In this document: positions 1 through 7,473 of the stretch, in pieces
How positions within the stretch are numbered: position 1 is the stretch's first letter
Layout: the number at the start of each line of letters is the position of its first letter
Assembly (NCBI RefSeq): GCF_000738775.1
Contig: NZ_JPOC01000003.1
Location: 1-64,000 of the forward strand
Direction of reading: 5' to 3'
Source: Prescottella defluvii
GTDB lineage: Bacteria; Actinomycetota; Actinomycetes; Mycobacteriales; Mycobacteriaceae
DNA length: 64,000 nucleotides
Position numbers and translations under genes: made by a program
The notes under the pieces: model-generated
Databases searched by the model: none
The model's input: only the letters and a program-made list of their open reading frames with translations
What the model was told of the DNA's origin: nothing

Positions 1-177
1 GATCCTCGTAGTACGACGCCGGTGTCGGCAGGAACTCGACTGCCCGCCACCGCCCGTCATCGACGACGTCGAGGAAATCTGCTGCGCAAGAACATCTCGA
101 TGTCGGAGACGGTGCGCGCGGCGGACAACAAGTTCGTGTTGCTCGATCCGTCCGAACTACCGAAGGAATTGCACTGA
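1..177 (+). CDS. 3' end of an unidentified gene (partial)
   Basis: The frame starting at base 1 is open to a TGA at 175-177, and its 5' part lies outside the window. The last ~30 codons (from about base 88) look like ordinary protein and end in PSELPKELH. The first ~29 codons are Arg/Thr-rich and look unlike protein, while bases 1-88 read more naturally on the minus strand. This may be a real 3' end, a frameshifted gene or a contig-edge artefact. I do not recognise the family. Confidence 0.3.
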   Translation, partial: DPRSTTPVSAGTRLPATARHRRRRGNLLRKNISMSETVRAADNKFVLLDPSELPKELH

Positions 178-184
178 TGTGATT

Positions 185-200
185 CACCCCGATCGGGGTG
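185..200. terminator. Short perfect palindrome, possible terminator
   Basis: CACCCCGATCGGGGTG is a perfect 16-base inverted repeat. It lies 8 bases after the stop of the partial gene and just before the stop of the convergent small membrane-protein gene. A bidirectional terminator is the simplest reading. There is no T tract. Confidence 0.45.
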
Positions 201-215
201 GGGGCGGTGACGGCG

Positions 216-452
216 TCAGATCATCAGTGCCGCAAGGCCGACGCCACCGACGGTGACCAGAGCCATCACCATCGCGAGGGCGACCGACCCCATCAGCAGG
301 ACCGTCGCCAGGGCCGGCACCACGGCGACCACAAGTATCAGGGCGACCCACCACAACACCGCGGGGATCGGGCTCGAACTCCGAAGATCGAAGTCCTGCA
401 ACAGCGCTGGTCGAATTTCTCCGGGTAGAGACCCATTCGATCGGAGTTCCAT
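216..452 (-). CDS. Small two-helix membrane protein
   Basis: A 78-residue protein of unknown function. The start is the ATG at 452, because AGGAGG sits 8 bases upstream; a longer frame to 524 has no comparable site. Residues ~1-28 are hydrophilic. Two hydrophobic segments follow, roughly residues 29-52 (PAVLWWVALILVVAVVPAL region) and 55-77, and the chain ends right after the second helix, so most of it is membrane. It follows the mceF-like gene on the same strand after ~100 bases and could be co-transcribed. No motif identifies a function. Confidence 0.6.
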   Translation of the reverse strand: MELRSNGSLPGEIRPALLQDFDLRSSSPIPAVLWWVALILVVAVVPALATVLLMGSVALAMVMALVTVGGVGLAALMI

Positions 453-556
453 ACGCGGCGACCTCCTGCTAGGGGTCAGCTCAGTCTCTCGCACATCGGC
501 GAATTCCGCAGCCCGGTTCCGCAATTACCACCGTGTCCCGTTCCCGGAGCGGGCCG

Positions 557-1813
557 TCAGCGCAGCGGATCGATGCCCATGAGGGTTGCGATCGCGGACG
601 CAATCGGGTTGAGGTCCAACGCATCCGGGGCCCGCTTGGGTGTCGGGTCCCACGGCTGCGGCACCGTCGGGTCGGCGAGGACCGCGCGTTCGGCGTTGCG
701 GACACCGGTGACGCTGCCCTGCGGGACGAGGCACCGCACGTCCGACGAGAAGGGGAAATCGTCACGGGTGTCGTCGAAGTCCGGGTCGCGGCGCTTCATC
801 TCGGCGAGCGTCTCGTGGGTGCTCTCGTAGCCGAGCGTGCACACCGGCGGGTTGCCGGTCTCGAGGATGATGCCGAAGTGGATGGTGCCGTCGCCCGGCG
901 CGACGGCGCGCGCCGCCACCGGCAGCGCCGGCAGCAATTGCAGCGCGGTGCGCAGGTAGGCCTCCCGCCCCGGCGCGAGCGAGGCGATCTGCCGGGTGTT
1001 CGACAGCACCTCGGTGAGGTCGGCGCCGCTGTCGCGGACCAGCGCCCCCACCTCGTCGCCGGTGGCGGTGCCGGTGCCGATCAGTCGGCGCACGTCCGGA
1101 TCGCTCGAACGCAGCTGCGCGGCGAGCGCATCGAGATCGGAACTGAACGAACGGATCGACGACGCCTGGTCCGCCTGACTGTCGAGCACGGTGCGGCCGT
1201 CGGAGACCAGGTCCAGGGTCTGCGGCAGCGCGGCGGAGGCCTCACGAGCGAGGTCGGCCAGCGAGTCGACGACGACCCGCAGGTTGTCGCCCTGGCCGTC
1301 GAACGCCTTCCCCAGCTCGGTGGCGACGGTGTGCAGGCTGTCGGTCGGGACCGAGCGCGCGAGCGAGTCGACCGACGCGATGAGGTCCTCGACGGGGATC
1401 GGGACGGTGGCGTCGCGGATGTCGATCACCGCGCCGTCGGTCAGGTACGGCCCGGAATCCCGGTCGGGCTGCAGGTCCACGTACTGTTCGCCGATCGCCG
1501 ACCGGTTGGCGACGACGGCCGCCGCGGACGCGGGCACCTCCGGGCCGTCGTCGTCGAGGTGCAGTTCCACCCGGACACCGTCGGCGGTGAGCGTGAGGTC
1601 CCCGACCCGGCCCACCGGCACGCCGCGGTAGGTGACCTCGGCGTTGGTGAAGATGCCGCCGGACGACGGCAGGTCGACGAACACGGAGTACCGGCCGAAC
1701 CCGAGGAGATTGTCGAGGCGGACATACTTGCCGCCCACGAAGACGATGCTCACGACGGCGAGGATCAGGAAGGCCACGATCTGCACCTTCGCCAGCTTCG
1801 ACACCATGTTCAT
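557..1813 (-). CDS. MCE family protein, MceF-like (orphan)
   Basis: A 418-residue protein with an N-terminal hydrophobic anchor (about residues 9-27, IVAFLILAVVSIVFVGG) followed by an MlaD/MCE domain (roughly 38-115, with GGIFTNAEVTYRGVPVG). A long helical region comes next, then a C-terminal segment with PPVCTLGYEST, typical of MceF-type subunits. MCE proteins form envelope-spanning lipid or sterol import tunnels with YrbE permeases. GGAGGG upstream of the ATG at 1813 supports the start. Mce loci normally carry yrbEA-yrbEB-mceABCDEF; here the upstream neighbour is a divergent TetR gene, so this copy stands alone. It could be a relic or supply a subunit to another Mce complex. Confidence 0.85.
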   Translation of the reverse strand: MNMVSKLAKVQIVAFLILAVVSIVFVGGKYVRLDNLLGFGRYSVFVDLPSSGGIFTNAEVTYRGVPVGRVGDLTLTADGVRVELHLDDDGPEVPASAAAVVANRSAIGEQYVDLQPDRDSGPYLTDGAVIDIRDATVPIPVEDLIASVDSLARSVPTDSLHTVATELGKAFDGQGDNLRVVVDSLADLAREASAALPQTLDLVSDGRTVLDSQADQASSIRSFSSDLDALAAQLRSSDPDVRRLIGTGTATGDEVGALVRDSGADLTEVLSNTRQIASLAPGREAYLRTALQLLPALPVAARAVAPGDGTIHFGIILETGNPPVCTLGYESTHETLAEMKRRDPDFDDTRDDFPFSSDVRCLVPQGSVTGVRNAERAVLADPTVPQPWDPTPKRAPDALDLNPIASAIATLMGIDPLR

Positions 1814-1880
1814 CGCCGCCGGCCCTCCAAGCTCGCCCCGAAGAGACGCAGAACACGCTACATCTATCCGTTACCCAGGG

Positions 1881-1922
1881 TCACATCCATGTGATCGGGG
1901 TTACAAAGCGGACAAATGTCCG
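1881..1922. promoter_or_regulatory. Two palindromes in the mceF/tetR divergent region
   Basis: TCACATCCATGTGA (1881-1894) and CGGACAAATGTCCG (1909-1922) are perfect 6-bp inverted repeats, each with a 2-base centre. Both lie between the mceF-like start at 1813 and the TetR start at 2026. Spacing and symmetry fit dimeric repressor operators, the adjacent TetR being the obvious candidate. The regulator is inferred only from position. Confidence 0.4.
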
Positions 1923-2025
1923 ACGCGCGCGCCCTCCTCCCGGCGCCGACCCGCTGACTATGCTGGCTCGGCGACAGGCACCGATCGACGACGGCCGGGA
2001 ACCATCCGGCGTGCACGGAGGATGG

Positions 2026-2640
2026 ATGAACGCCACGGGGCAGCACCACCGATCCAGCCGGGTCGCGCGGCGCCGGGACCGCCGCAAGAGCGAGATCGTC
2101 ACAACCGCGATCGGCATCCTGTCCACCCACGGCTACCAGGGGATGAACCTCGAGGACGTCGCGGAACGGACGGACATCGCCAAAGCGACTCTGTACCACT
2201 ACTTCCGATCCAAGGACGAGCTGGTCGGCGCCGCCCTCGACGTCCTGACCGAGGAGGTCATGACGCGGCTCGCGGAGCGTGCGGCGGAAGTCGACGACCC
2301 GTCGCCCACCGCCCTCCTCGGCGCCCTGGTGGACGAGCAGGTGCGCATCCTGACCGAGACCGCCCCCGAGGTCGCGACCGTCTTCTCGTGGCCCCGGCCC
2401 TGGCCGCCGGCCATCCAGGACTCGATGAAGTCGATGCGACGCCGGCACGACGGCGTCTTCCGGCAGGTGGTCGAGCGCGGCGTGGCCGTCGGCGAGTTCA
2501 CGTGCCCCGACGTCGATGTGGCGATGCAGTGCCTCCACGGAATCCTCAACCAGTCGGCGGTGTGGATCCGCCCGGACAGCGAGGACCGGGCCGCGGCGCG
2601 CGCCGCGGTCGTCGCGTGCGCGCTGCGACTGTTCGTCTAG
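2026..2640 (+). CDS. TetR/AcrR family regulator
   Basis: A 204-residue TetR protein. The N-terminal HTH is clear (DVAERTDIAKATLYHYFRSK region, about residues 45-65), followed by an all-helical ligand-binding domain. The ATG at 2026 is chosen because GGAGG lies 5 bases upstream (GGAGGATGGATG); the frame extends to 1891 without a ribosome site. It is divergent from the mceF-like gene and 190 bases upstream of a thioesterase gene, either of which could be its target. The last codons fall inside a 21-bp tandem repeat, and the TAG stop is a variant of a repeat position that is CGG or CAG in the next units. Confidence 0.85.
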   Translation: MNATGQHHRSSRVARRRDRRKSEIVTTAIGILSTHGYQGMNLEDVAERTDIAKATLYHYFRSKDELVGAALDVLTEEVMTRLAERAAEVDDPSPTALLGALVDEQVRILTETAPEVATVFSWPRPWPPAIQDSMKSMRRRHDGVFRQVVERGVAVGEFTCPDVDVAMQCLHGILNQSAVWIRPDSEDRAAARAAVVACALRLFV

Positions 2641-2690
2641 CCCGGCCAACTGTTCGTCCGGCCCGGCCGACTGTTCGTCCAGCCCGGCCG
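2628..2690 (+). repeat. Three tandem 21-bp repeats across the tetR stop
   Basis: Units at 2628-2648, 2649-2669 and 2670-2690 share ACTGTTCGTC..GCCCGGCC. Units 2 and 3 differ at two positions. The unit is exactly seven codons and in frame with the TetR gene. Unit 1 carries the TAG stop where the other units have sense codons, so the frame would otherwise continue. Confidence 0.8.
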
Positions 2691-2729
2691 TCGCGACTCC
2701 CCGACATCGGTGGATGCCCCGTCCCAAAA

Positions 2730-2749
2730 GTTCGACTCATGGGTCGAAC
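2730..2749. promoter_or_regulatory. Palindrome upstream of the thioesterase gene
   Basis: GTTCGAC-TCATGG-GTCGAAC is a perfect 7-bp inverted repeat with a 6-base centre, about 80 bases before the thioesterase GTG. It may be an operator, possibly for the TetR immediately upstream. Confidence 0.4.
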
Positions 2750-2830
2750 ATTCGTTTTCAGGGTCGATCTTCCGTGTTACCGTCCGAGCGGGACGATCAC
2801 CGCCGTCCCGGGAGACGAGCAGGAGGCGCC

Positions 2831-3598
2831 GTGGCCTACTTCAAGCGGGAGGGCGATCACGCCTTCCGTCCGACGCAGCACGTCAGCGGCGCCTGGAACG
2901 CCGACGAACAGCACATCGCCCCTGCCATCGGCCTGCTGACGCATGTCGTCGAACTCGACCGTGACCGGCGGCGCGACGACGGCCTCGTCATCGCGCGACT
3001 GTCCTACGACATCCTCGGCACGCTCCCGATGGACAGCGTCGAGACGTCGGTGACGGTCCTGCGGCCGGGCCGCACGATCGAACTCGTCGAAGCGACTCTC
3101 GCGCACGACGGCCGACCGGCCGTGCGGATGCGCGCGTGGCTGATGCGCGAGGGCGACACCGAGGCCCTGGCGGGCTCCGCCTTCCCAAGGATCGCGGCGC
3201 CGGAGGAGATGCCGGCGTGGGATCCGACCACCGTCTGGGGTGGCGGGTTCATCGCGACCGCCGACGTCCGCCGGGTCCACACCGAACCGGGACGGGCAGC
3301 GTACTGGGTGCGCACGCCCCACGATCTGGTGGAAGGCGAGGCGATCGGCTCGCTCGCGCGGGCGGCCACCCTGTTCGACATCGCCAACGGGATGGCGGCG
3401 CGGGCCCGACCTGAGGACGTCGCCTTCCCCAACGTCGATCTGACGGCGCACCTGTTCACCCTGCCCCGCGGCGAATGGGTCGGCTTCGACACGACGGTGT
3501 CGTTCGGGCCGACCGGCCTCGGACTCACCAGCAGCGTGATCCACGACCTGCACGGGCCGGTGGGCACCCTCAACCAGATCCTGACCGTCCGCCCCTGA
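2831..3598 (+). CDS. Thioesterase family protein (acyl-CoA thioesterase-like)
   Basis: A 255-residue protein resembling actinobacterial TesB-like double-hotdog thioesterases, which hydrolyse acyl-CoA. The N-terminal half has the GAWNADEQHIAPAIGLLTHVVE segment; the C-terminal half has FPNVDLTAHLFTLPRGEWV and ends with the conserved G-HDLHGPVGTLNQ strand. The GTG at 2831 is preceded by AGGAGG (2821-2826). The larger open frame upstream overlaps tetR and has no ribosome site. Substrate range cannot be read from sequence. A role in lipid or steroid acyl-CoA turnover is inferred from family and genome type. Confidence 0.8.
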   Translation: MAYFKREGDHAFRPTQHVSGAWNADEQHIAPAIGLLTHVVELDRDRRRDDGLVIARLSYDILGTLPMDSVETSVTVLRPGRTIELVEATLAHDGRPAVRMRAWLMREGDTEALAGSAFPRIAAPEEMPAWDPTTVWGGGFIATADVRRVHTEPGRAAYWVRTPHDLVEGEAIGSLARAATLFDIANGMAARARPEDVAFPNVDLTAHLFTLPRGEWVGFDTTVSFGPTGLGLTSSVIHDLHGPVGTLNQILTVRP

Positions 3599-3624
3599 GC
3601 ACGTCGCCGCCGTAGGATCGCGGC

Positions 3625-4593
3625 ATGAGCGTCCCGACCCTCGCGGACTCGTTCGAATCCCATCGCAGCCACCTGCTGTCGGCGGCGTATCGCCTCACCG
3701 GAAGCGTCACCGACGCCGAGGACGCCGTGCAGGACGCGTGGCTGCGCCTCGCCGGTGCCGACACCGACCGGATCGACGACCTGCGGGCGTGGCTGACCAC
3801 CGTCGTCGGACGCCTCTGCCTCGACCGCCTACGGTCGGCGACGGCCCGGCGGGAGCGCTACGTCGGCCAGTGGCTGCCCGAGCCGATCGTGACGGACCTG
3901 ACGCCGTCGGCCATGCCCGATCCGCTCGAATCCGTCGTCCGGCAGGGGGAGAACCGCCTGTCCGCGCTGGTCGTGCTGGACACGCTCACCCCGGACCAGC
4001 GGGTGGCGTTCGTGCTGCACGACGGCTTCGGGGTGCCGTTCGGCGAGATCGCCGACGTGCTGTCGGTGAGCGTCGCGTCCGCCCGTCAACTCGCGTCCCG
4101 GGCCCGACGCGCGGTCGCCGACGCCCCGCCACCGGTGCCGGACGCCGTGCATGCCGAGGCGGTCACGCGTTTGATGACCGCGATGGCCGCCGGCGACCTC
4201 GACGCCGTCCTCGCGGCGCTGCATCCGGACGCGATCACCATCGGCGACGCGAACGGCACCACCCGCACGGCCGTCAACGTCATCACCGGTGCCGACCACA
4301 CCGCCCGGTTCTTCCTCGGGCTCGCACACAGGTACGGCCTCGAGACGTTCCTCGCCGCGACACCGGCGTTGGTCAACGGTCAGCTCGGGTTCGTCAGCCA
4401 CGGCTCCCCCGGCGACGACACCCACCCGGGCTTCGCGGGGCGCGTCACCGGCTTCACCGTGCGCGACGGCCGGGTGTGGGCGGCCTACGACATCGCGAAC
4501 CCCGAGAAGCACGGCGGGATCAGGCTTTCCGCGTCTCCTGCGTCGCCGACTCCTCCGTCTCCCACGGCACCCGGCACGCGTCACCGGAGTTGA
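3625..4593 (+). CDS. sigJ: ECF41 sigma factor with fused SnoaL-like domain (SigJ type)
   Basis: A 322-residue ECF sigma factor. Region 2 occupies about residues 5-75 (DAEDAVQDAWLRL) and region 4 about 105-165. The linker has the ECF41 signature WLPEP (residues 83-87), and a C-terminal SnoaL/NTF2-like domain carries NPEK (about 291-294), a variant of the NPDKL motif. In this group the fused domain modulates activity in place of a separate anti-sigma factor. The convergent neighbour encodes a CxxC decarboxylase-like protein, the usual ECF41 partner, with an ECF41-type promoter at 5181-5207. The 3' end overlaps that gene by 74 bases on the opposite strand. Confidence 0.93.
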   Translation: MSVPTLADSFESHRSHLLSAAYRLTGSVTDAEDAVQDAWLRLAGADTDRIDDLRAWLTTVVGRLCLDRLRSATARRERYVGQWLPEPIVTDLTPSAMPDPLESVVRQGENRLSALVVLDTLTPDQRVAFVLHDGFGVPFGEIADVLSVSVASARQLASRARRAVADAPPPVPDAVHAEAVTRLMTAMAAGDLDAVLAALHPDAITIGDANGTTRTAVNVITGADHTARFFLGLAHRYGLETFLAATPALVNGQLGFVSHGSPGDDTHPGFAGRVTGFTVRDGRVWAAYDIANPEKHGGIRLSASPASPTPPSPTAPGTRHRS

Positions 4594-5122
4594 AACCCTG
4601 GTCGTGGATGCCCAGCGCCGAGTTCATCCGGGACCGCATGTTCTCCAGCGCGATCTGGTAGGTCAGTTCCACGACGCCGTCGCGGCCGAACCGGCGTTCG
4701 AGGTCGGTCACCTGTTCGTCGGTCGCGGTGGTCGGCGTCTGCGTCATGGCGTCGGCGTACGCGATCGCGGCGCGTTCGTCGTCGCTGTAGAGCGGCGAGG
4801 TGTCGTAGTCGGCGATGTGCTGCAACCGGTCGATGTCGAGTCCCTCGAGACGCTGGAGCATGGTGCCGAAGTCGACGCACCACGAGCACCCGACCGTCCA
4901 CGCGGTCCGGTACACGGCGATGTCGCGGACGTTCGGCGGCAGCACCGTCGACGCCTTCTGCGCACCCATCTCGTGCCGCGCCGAGACCGTGAAGAGCTTG
5001 CGGTGGTTGGCCAGGACCGCGAACGGTTCGGGAACCTCACCGAAGCGCCGACCGGCGTACCAGTAGGCGGCCTTCACCAACGGACCGGCCTCCTGCGGTG
5101 TCACTGCGTGAATGCGAGCCAT
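4520..5122 (-). CDS. Carboxymuconolactone decarboxylase family (AhpD-like) protein
   Basis: A 200-residue alkylhydroperoxidase-D-like protein. The redox motif is GCSWC (Cys79 and Cys82), followed by the helical CMD core and a conserved AIAYADAMTQTP segment. AGGAGG stands 6 bases before the ATG at 5122; the longer open frame to 6352 runs antisense through the aminotransferase and is not real. Proteins of this family next to ECF41 sigma genes are the typical regulon member (COE class). An ECF41-like promoter 60 bases upstream supports direct control by the convergent sigma factor. The substrate is unknown; peroxide or quinone-type redox chemistry is inferred from CxxC. Confidence 0.88.
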   Translation of the reverse strand: MARIHAVTPQEAGPLVKAAYWYAGRRFGEVPEPFAVLANHRKLFTVSARHEMGAQKASTVLPPNVRDIAVYRTAWTVGCSWCVDFGTMLQRLEGLDIDRLQHIADYDTSPLYSDDERAAIAYADAMTQTPTTATDEQVTDLERRFGRDGVVELTYQIALENMRSRMNSALGIHDQGFNSGDACRVPWETEESATQETRKA

Positions 5123-5180
5123 GACGTCCTCCTGCTTCCCGGATCTGCGCCGGGCGCCGGTTGCGCCCGTACGTCCTGTG

Positions 5181-5207
5181 GACGAGGCAGCACCCGAAAA
5201 CGTGACA
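5181..5207 (-). promoter_or_regulatory. ECF41-type promoter
   Basis: Read on the minus strand, TGTCACG is followed after 16 bases by CGTC. The consensus reported for ECF41 sigma factors is TGTCACA, about 16 bases, CGTC. The element lies ~60 bases upstream of the CMD-family start, and the matching sigma gene is next door. One mismatch in the -35 box. Confidence 0.7.
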
Positions 5208-5251
5208 CGGCCGGGTTCGGCCGGCGGCGTCCCCGCCGCTACGCTGGACAA

Positions 5252-6436
5252 ATGCCCGCAGCGCCCCGTTCCCGCACCGTCTCGCGACTGCGCCCGTTCG
5301 CGTCCACGATCTTCGCCGAGATGACGGCACTGGCCACCGAGCACGACGCGATCAACCTGGGCCAGGGCTACCCCGACACCGATGGTCCCGCGTCGATGCT
5401 CGAGACCGCGCAACGGGCCATCGCGGACGGCCTCAACCAGTACCCGCCGGGTCCGGGCATGCCGGTGCTGCGGCAGGCGATCGTCGCCGACCGCGCCGCC
5501 CGCTACGGCCTCTCGCACGACCCGAACTCGGAGGTCCTGGTCACCGTCGGTGCGACCGAGGCGATCAGCGCGACCATCCTCGGACTCGTCGAACCCGGCG
5601 AGGAGGTGGTCCTGATCGAGCCGTACTACGACTCGTACGCCGCCGCCGTCGCGCTGGCCGGCGCGGTCCGCAGGTCCGTGCCACTGGTCCGCGACGGCGA
5701 CCGGTACACGCTCGACGTCGACGCCCTGCGCGCCGCGATCACCCCGAACACCCGGATGCTGGTGGTCAATTCGCCGCACAACCCCACCGGGACGGTGTTC
5801 ACCGAGGCCGAGTTGCTGGCCGTCGCCGAACTCGCCTGCGAGCGCGACCTTCTGGTGCTCAGCGACGAGGTGTACGAGCATCTGGTGTTCGACGGCCTCA
5901 CCCACACGCCGATGGCATCGCTGCCGGGCATGTACGAGCGCACCGTCACAGTGTCGAGCGCCGCGAAGACGTTCAACGTGACCGGCTGGAAGACCGGGTG
6001 GGCGCTCGGGCCCGCGGAACTGATCGACGCCGTCCGCGCCGCGAAGCAGTTCATGTCGTTCGTGGCCGGCGGCCCGTTCCAGCCCGCCGTGGCGCACGCC
6101 CTCGAGCACGAGCAGGCGTGGGTCACCGCCATGCGCGACGAGTTGCAGGGCCGACGCGACCTGCTCGCGACGGCGCTGCAGGACACCGGGTTCGACGTGT
6201 ACTCGGGCGGCGGCACGTACTTCCTGTGCGCCGACATCAGCGCGTTCGGCACCCGCGACGGCGTCGAGTTCTGCCGGACGCTGCCGCAACGTGTCGGGGT
6301 CGCCGCGGTACCGATCAGCGTTTTCACCGACCATCATGATCAGTGGAATCACTTGGTGCGCTTCGCGTTCTGCAAGCGGGAGGACGTGCTGACGGAGGCG
6401 GTGTCGCGACTACGCCGGCTCGAGATGCCGACGTGA
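5252..6436 (+). CDS. PLP-dependent class I/II aminotransferase (DapC/kynurenine-transaminase-like)
   Basis: A 394-residue fold-type I aminotransferase. Visible motifs are the SPHNPTG loop (174-180), the SDEVYEHL strand (~204-211) and the PLP-binding Lys239 in SSAAKTFNVTGWKTGW. The length matches the family of N-succinyl-DAP, kynurenine and methionine transaminases, and sequence alone does not separate them. The ATG at 5252 has no Shine-Dalgarno site; a TACGCT box ends 6 bases before it, so a leaderless mRNA is plausible. The stop overlaps the GTG of the following AraC gene (GTGA), indicating translational coupling. Confidence 0.85.
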   Translation: MPAAPRSRTVSRLRPFASTIFAEMTALATEHDAINLGQGYPDTDGPASMLETAQRAIADGLNQYPPGPGMPVLRQAIVADRAARYGLSHDPNSEVLVTVGATEAISATILGLVEPGEEVVLIEPYYDSYAAAVALAGAVRRSVPLVRDGDRYTLDVDALRAAITPNTRMLVVNSPHNPTGTVFTEAELLAVAELACERDLLVLSDEVYEHLVFDGLTHTPMASLPGMYERTVTVSSAAKTFNVTGWKTGWALGPAELIDAVRAAKQFMSFVAGGPFQPAVAHALEHEQAWVTAMRDELQGRRDLLATALQDTGFDVYSGGGTYFLCADISAFGTRDGVEFCRTLPQRVGVAAVPISVFTDHHDQWNHLVRFAFCKREDVLTEAVSRLRRLEMPT

Positions 6437-7446
6437 GCCTGCCGACGATCCCGGCGGATTTCCTCCGTCGCGCACTGCACCTCGCCGAAACCGCCGGAGC
6501 CGACCTGTCCGCGACACTAGCGGCAGTGGGAATCGACGTGGCCTCGCTCGAGGATCCCCGCACGCGACTGACACCGGAGCAGGTCACGGCGTTCACCCAG
6601 GCCACGTGGCAGCTCACCGACGACGAACTGTTCGGCATCGGCTCGTCCCCCGTGCCGCGCGGCACGTTCCGACTGATCTGCCTGTCACTGATCCACCGGC
6701 CCGACCTCGGCAGCGCCCTGGAACGGATGGCGGACGTGACCCGGGCCCTGCCGGTGCCGCCGATCACGCTCATCCCCGGCGACGAGTCGACCCGGCTCGA
6801 GGTGCGCGTCGACGTCCGGGACGCGGTCTCCCCCGAGTTCGTCGACGAGGCCTTCCGGTTGGTCACGGACTTCGAACTGATCCTGCTGCACCGATTCGCG
6901 GCCTGGCTGGTGGGCCGACGCGTCAAACTGCGGTCCGTGCTGATCCCCTACCCGCAACCCGACGCGCGGTTCGCGAAGCACTACGACAGCATCTTCGGTG
7001 TCCCCGTCACGTTCGGCGCGAGCGTCGCCACCCTCGAATTCGACAACGCGATCCTGCGTGCCCCGCTCATCCAGGACGAGCAGAGTCTCGCCGAGTACCT
7101 GCGCGAGTCACCGAATCTTCTTCTCTCCGAACGTGACTACGACAGCACAGCGTCCGCGCAGGTCCGTCGCGTCCTCGAGATGGGGGTACGCGGACGGACC
7201 TGCACCGCGGACGAGATCGCGGAGATGCTCTCGATCAGCGTGCCGCACCTGCGCCGACTGCTCCGCCAGGAAGGCACCTCACTCAACAACCTGCGCGAGG
7301 AAGTGCTGCGCGACGCCGCCATCGCCGCCCTGAGACGCGGCGAACCCGTCGACGAACTCTCCGCCCGCCTCGGCTTCTCCGAACCCAGCGCCTTCCGCCG
7401 CGCCTTCAAGCGGTGGACCGGTTCGACGCCCGGCGCATACCGCTAG
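6433..7446 (+). CDS. AraC family regulator with arabinose-binding-like N-terminus
   Basis: A 337-residue regulator. An N-terminal ligand-binding domain (about residues 20-200) resembles the Arabinose_bd type of OruR/ArgR-like AraC proteins. The C-terminal AraC DNA-binding domain occupies roughly 240-335, with two HTH segments (ADEIAEMLSISVPHLRRLLR and DELSARLGFSEPSAFRRAFK) and the terminal WTGSTPGAYR. The GTG at 6433 overlaps the aminotransferase stop by 4 bases, so the two are probably one transcript and the regulator may control it. The effector is unknown. Confidence 0.85.
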   Translation: MSLPTIPADFLRRALHLAETAGADLSATLAAVGIDVASLEDPRTRLTPEQVTAFTQATWQLTDDELFGIGSSPVPRGTFRLICLSLIHRPDLGSALERMADVTRALPVPPITLIPGDESTRLEVRVDVRDAVSPEFVDEAFRLVTDFELILLHRFAAWLVGRRVKLRSVLIPYPQPDARFAKHYDSIFGVPVTFGASVATLEFDNAILRAPLIQDEQSLAEYLRESPNLLLSERDYDSTASAQVRRVLEMGVRGRTCTADEIAEMLSISVPHLRRLLRQEGTSLNNLREEVLRDAAIAALRRGEPVDELSARLGFSEPSAFRRAFKRWTGSTPGAYR

Positions 7447-7473
7447 CAGGCGGGGGTCGGCGCGCTGGTGGCC

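Noticed and set aside
533-1894. A 453-codon plus-strand ORF opposite the mceF-like gene
   Set aside because: Its Arg/Val/Asp-rich composition is typical of antisense frames in high-GC DNA; the minus strand carries clear MCE motifs.
1881-1894. A CRP/GlxR site in TCACATCCATGTGA
   Set aside because: The half-sites face the wrong way compared with TGTGA-N6-TCACA, so it is treated as an unassigned palindrome.
4520-6352. A 610-residue minus-strand protein ending in the CMD domain
   Set aside because: Its first two thirds are antisense to the aminotransferase; AGGAGG and the ATG at 5122 define the real gene.
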